A stretch of 64,000 bases of DNA from Bathynomus jamesi. Lineage: Eukaryota; Arthropoda; Malacostraca; Isopoda; Cirolanidae. The notes below the pieces were generated by a model. The model ran no database searches, was not told the origin of the DNA, and saw nothing but the letters and a program-made list of their open reading frames with translations. The translations under genes and the position numbers were made by a program. Of this stretch, positions 45,007-55,074 are shown piece after piece. Every line of letters starts with the position of its first letter. Position 1 is the first letter of the stretch. The stretch is from NCBI GenBank assembly GCA_023014485.1, contig JAJOZX010012260.1, positions 1-64,000 on the forward strand, given 5' to 3'.

Positions 45007-45948
45007 CAAAGGTTTTTCTTTCTCTCTTCTTCTTAGCCAAAGACACCATCGACGTCTGAAACAAGTGCATGAGAACCACCTGCACAGAGAAGATGATGGA
45101 ACTACAAGATTGAGGGCAGCTGCTTAGGCCTGCTTAAAGCCCCGATCCTTTGAAACTTCAAGCAGTGGACAAAGAACAGAAGGATTGATGTTTGTTTTCC
45201 GGAGAAGGAACCCGAAACTGGACGTAATAGGTGAGTGACCTTGGTAGCATAAAGTGACCACCCCCCAAAAATCCTCTAGAAGGAACCCTCAAGTAACCAA
45301 GCCAGACAATTCCGCCAAACCATGAAGCTTTTTATCCCACCTAATAGTCATTGTAGAATAATGGCATTACTGCACTTACTGCTTGCTTGAAATAAGTAAT
45401 TCAATATTTATATATCCAATATGTGCTCAAATCCATAATTAAGTGAATAATCTCTAACAAGTAAATAATTTCAAAGTGAAAATAATTTCTAACTGAAATT
45501 AGTGATTAAGCGAATGCTTAAAGGCAACCTACCTTTAAGAATAAATAGTGAAAATCTTAAAAATCTTTTAAAATGGTAAATTTTAGTATACGTGCTTACA
45601 TGTGCATTCTAGATTAAAATTGGTTATTAAATTGTGTTAAATTTATTATATAGACGTAGACTTGCTTTCTAGCTTAAATTTGTTCATTAATGTCCTAGGT
45701 TGAAATTATTCCTTTATATTTACTATGTACTTTATTTCCATTCCTGTTATTCTTCCTTTTTTTAAAAAAGGGATAATTCTTTTATACCACAATGTGAACT
45801 TAAGAGAATTATCCCAAGAAATTATCATTATTTATAAATTATTTCAGGCATTTATCACTTAAATCTTTTAGTCACTCATTATTATTAATCACGAAAATGC
45901 CTTTATGCATTTATCATTTACCAAGGTGTGTCTGGGCACACTAGTTTA
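45007..45948. other. leader-like then AT-rich non-coding sequence
   Basis: Follows the primer-binding site; no coding capacity recognised. Confidence 0.45.
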
Positions 45949-45956
45949 CTAAATAG

Positions 45957-46090
45957 TAGTGGTGCACCGATTAATCGGTATCAGCACCTGGCATGCTGAT
46001 TAATCAGCCATGCCGATATTAGGAAAATACCTGGCATGGCTGATTAATCGGCATGCCAGGTGCCAATACCGATTAATCGGTGCACCACTA
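45957..46090. mobile_element. palindromic hAT MITE
   Basis: Ends TAGTGGTGCACCGATTAATC and the exact complement, with a perfect 8-bp duplication ctaaatag (45949-45956, 46091-46098). The element is a near-complete hairpin of CACCTGGCATG and GATTAATCGGC-type blocks. Confidence 0.95.
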
Positions 46091-46194
46091 CTAAATAGTG
46101 TAATCAATCACTAGTATTTAATGTAATTCATCAGGGGAGAACATGGAAGTTTAATTTTGGGAGTAGCCCATCTCCTCATAGCCAGGATTAGGTA

Positions 46195-46300
46195 TTGGTT
46201 CAGGCATGTGATACAACCGAATGGCAGGGGGTAACCTTCTGGATGAACCTGGACTCATCAGTGAAAAGAACTATGAGGAGGGCTCCTTGGGGGCATTTGT
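46195..46300 (-). pseudogene. Tc1/mariner transposase trace (first catalytic Asp)
   Basis: Minus strand encodes VLFTDESRFIQKVTPCHSVV; FTDESRF is the first catalytic block of Tc1-type transposases. Flanks are out of frame and no terminal repeats were found. Confidence 0.5.
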
Positions 46301-46562
46301 CCATTTGTCAGAGTTATCCCACTGTATTAATTGAAATAATGCTTCAGTTTTGTTTCACTCTAGCAACATTAATAGAAATATTCTTGAGTCTACTATTATC
46401 CAACTTACAAATAACTAACATGAACAAAGGTCTTTTTCAACTCAATCCCATTGTTTTGAATTCGTTCAGAATGGATTTAGACAAGAAGGGTAGAGTGCTA
46501 AAACTTTGGTAGTGTTTCCGGTAATTATTCATTTTTTGACCCAGTCTCTTTTTATAATGAGA

Positions 46563-46655
46563 GCAAACGTTTCTGGTCAATTTGGAGGTGCTCTGCATGA
46601 AATGGATGGCAGATTCGTGCAAAACACCTCAAAATTGACCAGAAAAGTTTGCATT
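46563..46655. repeat. short imperfect hairpin
   Basis: About 40-bp arms share GCAAAC, TTCTGGTCAATTT and GAGGTG with their complements. Adjacent unit 46509-46548 is an inverted copy of about 47335-47372. Confidence 0.65.
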
Positions 46656-46668
46656 CGTGCTAAACACA

Positions 46669-46704
46669 ACCTAACCTAACTTAGCCTAACCACCTAACCT
46701 AACC
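46669..46704 (-). repeat. short CCTAA telomere-type repeat
   Basis: Degenerate CCTAA pentamers, the complement of TTAGG. Confidence 0.6.
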
Positions 46705-46729
46705 AGTCACCTTATTTTTGAGGATATAG

Positions 46730-47055
46730 TTCTGCAATTGCAGTAAGGAAGTGATGCAGAACTGTAGAATCATCAGGATGTTCTGCCAGGAACAAGTATC
46801 GTGCGAAATATTTCCAGTAATGAGGACGTCTATTCCCAGCACGTAAAACCCACGATTTCACATCCTTCCATTTTTTTTATGGCACCTAAACACCTTCAAG
46901 TCTTGTCTTAAAATACAGGCAGTATTACATTTAGGGCAAATCACAGATGTCGGAATTATGCCGTGATTGGAAAAAATATCTAAACTTTTATCTTCATCGA
47001 GGCCAACAAGGCGGATTAGGTCTTCGAAATCAAGTTCACAAGATTGATACGTCAT
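46730..47055 (-). pseudogene. Merlin / ISXO2-like transposase remnant
   Basis: The minus-strand frame 46858-47055 begins MTYQSCELDFEDLIRLVGLD and ends with a zinc-ribbon start, ICPKCNTACILRQDLKVFRC. This is the N-terminal layout of ISXO2/IS1016-like transposases, the eukaryotic Merlin group. Directly downstream, in another frame, WVLRAGNRRPHYWKYFARYL and AIAELYP look like the C-terminal end of the same family. The catalytic core between them is deleted, leaving a short non-functional copy. Confidence 0.55.
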
Positions 47056-47364
47056 ACCAGTAGAACGAAAATTACCACACTAACCAGAAACAGAAAGAAG
47101 TAGCCAAAGCAAGAAAAAGTAGCCAAAAAAAGGCAAGAAAAATCTCCAAAAAAGTCCAAAAAAGGTAGCCCAAATAAATAAACCAACCGAAATTTATATA
47201 CATACATATTAGAAAGTAGAAAATATATTTTTTAAAAAAGTACATTTTATACAAATTTGCACAAGATAATATATATTTTTCTTATTCAGCGTTGATTGGT
47301 TATTCAATATATATTGCTGTTATAGCTGGGTGTGACTGGGTCAAAAAACGAATAATAACCGTGT

Positions 47365-47960
47365 TTCCTTATAAATTTGTATGCTTTTCTTACAATTTTT
47401 ATTTTTCAATTTAGTTTTATATATATTTTTTCTTATTTTTATTTTTTGTGACCTATATATCATTCAGGCCTTATCTATAAAATTGGTTGTAAACAATCCA
47501 TTTGATCTTGTGTTGAATTCATTCAGAATGGATTTAGATAAGAAGGGCAGTGTGCTAAAACTTGGGCAGTTTTCCCTTATAAATTTGTATGCTCCTCTTA
47601 CAACTTTTATTTTTCAATTTATTTTTCAATTTATTTTTATATATATTTTTTTATATTTTTTGTGACCTATATATCATTCAAGCATTAACTATAAAATTGG
47701 TTGTAAACAATCAATTTGAGCTTGTGTTGAATTTGGGCAGTGCTAAAATTGGTAGTTTTCCTTACAAATTTGTATGCTCCTCCCACAATTTTTATTTCTA
47801 TATTTATTATATAATATATTTTTTTTTTGTAACCTGTATATAGTCTTGAACTCTTTATTTACTTCAGTATTCCTGAGGATGTCGTTAGACGAAAGCGCTT
47901 GAGCACCATTCTGTGTTTCCTTTCCTTCATGGTTTTATTCATCATATTTTTCACATGTTA
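47365..47960 (+). mobile_element. Penelope-like terminal tandem repeats with hammerhead-like motif
   Basis: About two and a half tandem copies of a roughly 200-bp unit (landmarks ATAAATTTGTATGC, GTGACCTATATATCATTCA, AAATTGGTTGTAAACAATC), ending in CCTGAGGATGTCGTTAGACG then AAAGCGCTTGAG and TGTGTTTCCTTTCC. Part of the unit (GAATGGATTTAGA(C/T)AAGAAG) also occurs near 46470. Tandem, partly inverted termini with such a motif fit a Penelope-like element; no RT or GIY-YIG domain is seen. Confidence 0.5.
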
Positions 47961-47992
47961 CTTTCATGAAATAATTTTCATTTAAATATATA

Positions 47993-49822
47993 TACCGTAT
48001 ATTTCGGTGGATAAGGCGACCTTCGGATAAGATGAGGCCCAAAATTCAGTCTAAATTTCATGGGTTAAGCTCATATCTGTGGTATAAGATGACCCCCAAA
48101 ATTTGAGTTGTGTTGACTCAAATGGTGGGTGTGGACAGTAGGTGGGTGAAGCATCCTCACAAAGCAACTCAGACTCATGGTTCAGTCTGTTGCTAGCTTC
48201 TGTCCAAACCAGTTTAAAAATTTTATTCAAATTGTGCCCATGGAGCCACCAGTAAAATGAAGAAAGTATGAAGCAAGTTTTAAGTTAAAAGTCATTGAAC
48301 TGGCCAAAGAATCGAACAACTGTGCTGCTGCAAGGACATTTGACATAACTGAGAAGATGGTAAGAGAGTGGAGAAAGAATGAAGATGTTTTAAGAAAAAT
48401 GCCAAAGAAAAAATGTTCAATGAGAAGAGGAATCACTCATTGGCCAGATTTGGAAAATCACATTGCAGAATGGGTACTCAAACAGAGGCAGGATGGCTAT
48501 ATCGTCACAAGAAATATGATCAGAGCATATGCACTGAAGTGGGCAAGGTCAAACCCAGAACAGAGTAGAGAATTTAAAGCAACAGTAGGCTGGTGCAACT
48601 GTTTCATGAACAGAAAAAATCTGGTAATATGGCAGAAAACAAAAATTGCTCAGAAACTACCAACAGATCTTCAGCATAAAGTTACTAGTTTTCACCAGTT
48701 TATTATTCGTATGAGGCAGAAACACCAGTTTCAATTATCCAATATTGGAAGTATGGATGAAACCCCCATGAACTTCGATATGTTAGGCAGTAAAATGGTG
48801 GAATCTAAAGGTGTGAAAACTGTGAAAGTCAGAAGTACAGGCCATGAAAAGACCAGGTTTGGTGGTGTTATCATGCATGGCCAATGGTACGAAGTTAAAA
48901 CCCATGGTCATCTTCAAGCGCAAAACTAAGCCTAAAATAAAATTCCCACCAGGTGTAGAAGTACATTTTCATGAAAAAGGATGGATGAATGAGGATGGTG
49001 TAAAATTATGGATAGACAATGTGTGGAACAGGTGGCCAGGCAGTCTACACAAGGACCACAGTTTGTTGGTCTGGGATATGTTTCGCAGTCATGTAACTGA
49101 GAACACTAAAACTCGATTAGCACGAAATAATACTGAGAACGCTGTTATACCAGGTGGTTTGACTTCTCTACTACAACCACTAGACGTCTGCCTGAACAAG
49201 CCATTTAAAGATCATATGCGTGAAGAATGGAATAATTGGATGATGAATGGTGAAAAATCTTTCACAAAAGGTGGTGCTATGCATGCTGCATCACTTGATG
49301 TACTGTGTGATTTCGTGATCAAAGCATGGGATAAAGTGAAGGTAGAGACTGTAATAAAATCTTTCAAAAAGTGCAGTATCTCTAATGCAATGGTACGGAG
49401 GATGATTTCTTGTGGGACACTGATGATAAAGCCGACTCACCAGATTCAGACTGGGACCCGTACGATGACAATGTAAACAGTGAGACTCAGGATATGTTTG
49501 ACGAGCTCCTTGCCTCAGACGATGAAGATAATGAATAATAAATAAAGTAAAATTAAAATTACGTAATAAATTACCTAATACCTAAGTAAAATTACCTACT
49601 TAGAATACCTAGAACCTACGTAGAATTTTATGGTCACTGTTTTAAAAAAAAAATTAAATAAAATTAAAATTACCTAACAAATTGTATCATTGAACCTATC
49701 TATTGGTATTTTGAGTAGAATTTTAAGGTCACTTTTTTTGTATCTGGCCTATAAGACAACCCATGGTTTTGGGGTGTCTTTTTGAAGATTCAAGTGTCGT
49801 CTTATGCACCAAAATATATGGT
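47993..49822 (+). mobile_element. Tigger/pogo DNA transposon
   Basis: Inverted ends ACCGTATATTTCGGTGGATA and the complement of ACCATATATTTTGGTGCATA, continuing AGGCGAC/AGACGAC, lie in TA context. Almost the full length carries one transposase gene (48240-49538), making this the most complete pogo-type element in the window. Confidence 0.9.
48240..49538 (+). pseudogene. Tigger/pogo transposase
   Basis: From ATG at 48240: MEPPVK, a stop, then YEASFKLKVIELAKESNNCA (helix-turn-helix), a CENP-B-like DNA-binding domain (HIAEWVLKQRQDGYIVTRNM; EFKATVGWCNCFMNRKNLV), and the DDE core with GSMDETPM (first Asp), LLVWDMFRSH (second) and LTSLLQPLDVCLN (third). The acidic tail ends DELLASDDEDNE in the correct frame. 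Lesions: a stop at codon 7, a frameshift near 48890 between the first and second Asp, and a frameshift near 49397 before the tail. All catalytic residues are intact. Confidence 0.9.
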
Positions 49823-50639
49823 ATGTATATTAAATGTCTTTAAAAACAATTCAGCATTATATAATATATGTATATGTATAGTTTGTAATTGTATATAGGT
49901 AATGTCCATAGTAACCTGTGTTTTTGTTTAGCTGGATTGACATCTCATCAAAAACAAAGAAAAGGAACTTCAAAACTGAACAAGACAACAGACAAAATCA
50001 AGAGAAGTTTAGTCTGCATATTAGGGTGGAGTGAAAAAATGAAATTTAAGAAATTTAATATGCTTGAGTGCTAAAATGATACCAATTGTAAACCTGATTA
50101 AAATGCCAAAATTTGAAAAAAATCAGATTGGAGCATTTACTCCCACAAGCATCCCTAATTTTTGCCAAATCTGCCAAATTCGCACATTTTCCCAAATAAC
50201 TCCTAAACTATGTTAGATACATAATTGGTTACTTAAACAACTATTATTAGGCATTGTATTAGAAATATAGTGATGCAAACTGCATGTAAATCAGATAATT
50301 AGTTAGAGAGATAATCTTAATATACTTAAAGAAATATAAAATTTACAAACCTGTTATTTTTGCATAACTACAAAACAATACCATTTTTATAGCTTTTAAT
50401 GTATTTTTGAAAAGAAGTTTAGCAATTATTATGTTTTTCTTAATTTTCATATTATTTTCTAGTCTTACTAGTTGATTCATGCTGCAACTTTTAGCTAGCT
50501 TCCATTTTAAATGATAAGCTACCCAGAACTCACCACAAGGAGGTAGTTGCAGAGTGAGTAACCCTGCTTGATATTTTTAAGTAATTTTGAATTGTTGTTT
50601 AGTGTCATACTTTTTTATTGCTGATCTAGACGTTATTCT
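49823..50639. other. AT-rich intergenic sequence
   Basis: No gene recognised; a short frame at 49889-50074 has a splice-acceptor-like start but no known domain. Confidence 0.45.
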
Positions 50640-51110
50640 TGCATGAATGAATCCATCTCGCTCTTCTTCACCCGCAAACAGAATTTGAAGCCTCTGTTAC
50701 TAATATTACAGCCCTTTCAACACTCCGAGTGTGGCACAGAAACTTTTCAATATTTAGCTTTGGAATATTTTGTTTCTGTAACCAAAGTTGTAAATCTGCA
50801 TCCTCTACAAATCTTAACAAAGGAGATTCAGTTCTTTGGCTGGTTCCCAACATATATCAATATAATCATTTGCCTTGAAATTTATGACAGGCACTTTCAA
50901 TTTCCTCAGCTCAAAAGGCGTGTGTTTGATATCATTTCTCATCGTGATAATTCTTCCAACTGCAAGCTCTCGAATGCAGTCTCTGTCATCATACATAACA
51001 GTAAATTTTTTGGATGTGTGAAGAAAGCATTTCTTTGAATAACTGGGTCAACAACTTTTTGAAGTTGTGGCAGTAGATAGGGAGGGTGGGGTGGGGTCAA
51101 ATGGTGGGTG
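50640..51110 (-). pseudogene. unnamed repeat-family protein, C-terminal region
   Basis: Three successive minus-strand frames give a coherent order: PQLQKVVDPVIQRNAFFTHP then KNLLLCMM; DRDCIRELAVGRIITMRND then ELRKLKVPVINFKANDYIDI; and LLRFVEDADLQLWLQKQ then FLCHTRSVERAVILVTEASN and SVCG. I recall the final CHT..VER...VTEAS.AVCG signature as recurring in uncharacterised, transposon-associated proteins of arthropods and cnidarians. Function unknown. Two frameshifts make it a pseudogene; no termini located. Confidence 0.6.
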
Positions 51111-51555
51111 GGGTCAAATGGTTGTATTTTGCTATTTTTTAAATAATTCAATCAATTTTTGAAATTTTTAAAATCTGATTGTTGATGTGGGTAGACAAAT
51201 TTATGACCTATAAAAATTATTGAAAAGTGTTTACCACTTTGGCAGGTCTAAAATACTTTTTCTTTTTTTTTAAATCTGAAAAAAAAAATGTGTGTGTGAA
51301 AAATAACCCCTTACAAACTTCCATTTTTCTCAAAAACTAGAAGTCAAAGAGAAATAAATCTCAGCCCACATGATTAAGCTCATTTCAGGGTATATTCATG
51401 CCAAAACAAAATTTTGTAAATCAACTCCTCCTAGCTGAAAAATTGGGTTAAATCAAATGGGGTCAAATGGTGGCAAAGTATTAAATTTGAAAAAAATACT
51501 TTAGCCACTATAAAAAAAATGTGTGTGATAGGATACACTAATTCTTATTTTTTAA
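51111..51555. other. AT-rich spacer
   Basis: GGGGTCAAATGG is repeated a few times (about 51085-51475); otherwise nothing recognised. Confidence 0.5.
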
Positions 51556-51843
51556 CCCTTTCGCTGCGCGTGATTGACGTTGTCAATCATTAAAAATTAA
51601 TAGCCAGAACGTGTGAGTGACAGCGTCAATCATTAAAAATTAATAGCCAGAACGCGTGAGTGACAGCGTCAATCATGTACCATTTTTTGTTTCAAATTAT
51701 CGTTCCCTGGTTACATAGTTACGCATCCTCAGTATTAATATTCCCTTAGTTTCTGGTGATATTTGGCATCTTTTTTATCCCAGTTACTCACTCATAAGTG
51801 CCATATGCAGCCATATAACTGCAGTACCCTACACGGGAGAATC

Positions 51844-54165
51844 ATGGCATGTTCTTCTGTGTTGAATCGCGACAATATTAGTGATTTATTGAGTGAAAGT
51901 GAAGAATTTACTGACAGTGATACAGAAAATGAAAATGATTTAGAGCCTGCTGAACGTGATTTTCCAAGTGATAATGATTCTAGTGACGGAACTTCGTGTG
52001 AAAAAGAGAATATATCCCAACTGCAAAGAAAGCGCCAATGCAGACAAACGGATGTGCCTACTTTTGTGTGGAGGAATTTAGGGGAAAATGTAGGCTCCCA
52101 GCGTGATATTGATTCATTTACGGGAACAAGTAGAGTAAATATAACAAATGATTCAGTTTCAATGTATGGCGTATTTTCAGAAATTTTCCCTGAAAAAAAT
52201 TTTCAGCTCATGGTTGATGAGACTAATAAATATGCAGAACATTATTTTTAATCACACCCAAATCTGAAACCAAGCTCTCGCTACAAAAAATGGGAGCCTA
52301 CTAGTGTTGAGGAAATGAAAAAATTAATTGGAGTCTTGTTGCTAATGGGTATATTGCATAAACCCAAAATAAATATGTATTGGGGAAAAGATGAACTTAT
52401 CTACACTCACGCATTTTCATCAATAATGAAACGAGATCATTTCTGCAATTTGCTTTCGTTTTGGCACTTTTCTGATAATTCTGCTGAGGTAGATCCTAAT
52501 TCTAATTTTAGACTTCGCAAATAGAAAATCTTAACTTTTGAACATTATGAACGAATCCTTGCGAGAAAAGTATTACCCAACAAAAAATCTGAGTCTTGAC
52601 GAATCTTTGCTGCTGTGGAAAGGTCATTTGGGATTTAGACAGTATATAAAGTCTAAGAGATCCAGGTTTGGAATAAAAATTTTCAAAGTTGTAAATTCCA
52701 ATGGGGTAACAATTGCTAGCAAAGTTTATACAGGGGGAATGGACACTCGAGGGAACTTTTCAAAAACAAAGTGTTGTAGTAGATTTGCTGGGAGATTTTC
52801 TAGGGAAAAATCATCATGTGTATACGGACAATTATTACACATCTCCTAAATTAATATAAGTATTTGAAAGATAATAAAACTGGCGCAACAGGAACAGTAA
52901 AATAATAGGGCAGGTTTACCCAGAGAACTACGTAGCATGAAAGTAGATAAAGGGAAGAAACACGCTTTTGAGACAGATGATCTTCTTTGTCTTGTATATT
53001 CCGATAAGAGAAATGTTTATATGCTATCCAATACACATTCAAATGTAGACCAATCTGCAAATAGAAGATCAAGACAAGGGATTGTTCAACAACAAATTCC
53101 AGCATGCATCACAGATTATAAATAAAAATATGGGATTCGTAGATCGCACTGACCAAGTGTTTCATTATTATACAATGACAAGGAAAACCATAAAATGGTA
53201 CAAGAAATTAGCAATACATATGCTGCAAGTCCGTGTTCTTGATGCCCTCGGAATCTATAATTTCTTGAAAAAAATGAAAGTACCTTTTATGGATTTCACA
53301 CTAAGCCTAGTAAAAGAACTAACATCTACCAATAATCCAAATTTTGAAAAAGTAGCTATCCCAAGGCTTGTTGGTAGACATTTTCCAGAAAAACTTGTGT
53401 CAGAAAAAAATCGCAACCCCACAGAGGTGTAGGGTGTGCTACCCAGAGGTGGGGAGTCGGCCAAAAACAACCGACTCCCGACTCCTGAGTTGGTATTTTT
53501 AAAAACCAACTCCGACTCCCGACTCTTTCCTTATCATGTTGATCTACAACCTTATAAATATTGGGATGTTTGTTTCGTAGATGGCGTTTCAAGTTTGAGG
53601 CTCTAGTTGGAGCATTAGCATGTTTCCCAGTATAAGCACTAATTTTTGCATTACACTCTTTACCATCCTTTTCTACTTGACAAATAAAAATACTTTCATC
53701 CTCATTTAGCTTAAAATATTGAAAGACTGCTGATTTCTACTAGGCCCATGACTCATTACTAATAGGGGCTAATTAAATTAATAATTAATATATTGCTAAT
53801 TTTTATATGGTACCTAGTATCCTAAAATAGAAATATGAAATTCATTTGCTAAGATTTACCAGAACAATAAATCAAATGTGGAAATGTGAATCTAGAATTA
53901 GTTCAGGAAGATATTTATTTAGGGCAGAGTAGTATTCTGGTAAATTGTTGGCATATAGAAATTGAATCAGAGTCGGGAGTCAGTCATTTTTACCGACTCC
54001 CGACTCTTCAAAAAAGCCCAGACTCCCGACTCCGACTCCCCACCTCTGGTGCTACCTCCATGGAATAACAAGAACTACAAGATACCAATGCAAAACCTGC
54101 CCTGATAATCCAGGATTGTGTGTCACACCTTGTTTCAAAATTTACCACACAGAAAAAAAGTACTA
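51844..54165 (+). pseudogene. piggyBac transposase
   Basis: Start chosen at ATG 51844 (MACSSVLNRD); an in-frame Met lies upstream. Order: acidic N-terminus (SESEEFTDSDTENENDLEP), RWEP-type region decayed to KKWEPTSVEEMKKLIGVLL, NMYWGKDELIYTHAFSSIMK, SFWHFSDNS, the first catalytic Asp in LSLDESLLLWKGHLGFRQYI, the second in VYTDNYYTSP (shifted frame), the third in MGFVDRTDQVFHYYTMTRKT, and a C-terminal Cys-rich zinc finger (VCYLHGITRTTRYQCKTCPD) located after the MITE. Stops or frameshifts occur near 52248, 52521, 52800 and 53120. All three Asp positions remain. The enzyme would excise at TTAA without footprints; this copy cannot make it. Confidence 0.92.
53445..54048. mobile_element. hAT MITE inside piggyBac
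   Basis: Ends CAGAGGTGGGGAGTCGG and CCCCACCTCTG with perfect 8-bp duplication gtgctacc (53437-53444, 54049-54056). GACTCC repeats crowd both ends. Splits the piggyBac gene just before its zinc finger. Confidence 0.95.
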
Positions 54166-55074
54166 AAGAAAACCAAGGTAAGTACACCTATATTTTACTA
54201 AATTTTGCTTGCTTTTGTTTAGTTAGCCTTTTAAAATATTAAGAAAAATTAATGAAAACGTATTTGTGAGGGTAAACTAAATAGAAAGGCTGAAATTGAA
54301 AATGTCCGCGAACTTTGAATTTATGCCCATTTTTTTTACTTTCAGCATTCGTTCGTCACATTACAAAAAAACGTCAATCACGCACAGCGAAAGGGTTAAA
54401 TTAGTCGTGTCATATTTAATATATTTATGACATGTATATGTGATATTTGTATATCTATGTTTATGTGATAGGGCCTATGTTAATGCATTTTTTCTTTTGT
54501 TTTAGATTAATGATTTGCTATTATGCCTCGTAACAGGGTTAGGAAAACCATTACCACCTATGACCCAGCCAAATTACCTGAGTTAGTTGATGAAGTAAAT
54601 AAAGGAAGAAGTATTTATTCAGTAGCAAAACAGTATAATGTCCCAGAACAAACTTTGCATCAGTGGGTAAAGAATCCACCAAGCAAAATTGGATCTGGAG
54701 GTACAACTGTTCTGACACTACCTGAAAAACAGTTAGTGGTAAGTGCATTGGGATATTTATCCAAATGTGGATACCCACATGATCGAGAGGACCTGAAGGA
54801 TATGGTTCAGTCTTTCTTAAACTCAGTTGGAAGAGCAAATCCATTCAAGGATAATCGTCTACGTCCAGGCAATGGCTGGGTATGACTTTTTGAGAAGAGG
54901 CATGCAAGTGGGATCAGAAGATGAAGACCTGAACTCCTGACAAAGGCTCGGGCTGAAGGGCTTTCACCTGCTGTTCTTAAACTGTTCTTTGAGAAATATA
55001 CTGCAGTGCTGACAGAACATGACTTGCTGAATGCACCCAATAGAATCTTCAACTCAGATGAAACAGGTCTGAAT

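Larger units (their letters stand above)
51556..54395 (+). mobile_element. piggyBac element
   Basis: Flanked by TTAA on both sides (51552-51555, 54396-54399), with inverted ends CCCTTTCGCTGCGCGTGATT and the complement of CCCTTTCGCTGTGCGTGATT. Just inside the left end a 43-bp unit containing GTCAATCATTAAAAATTAAT is repeated. The transposase gene is broken and is interrupted by a hAT MITE at 53445. Confidence 0.95.
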
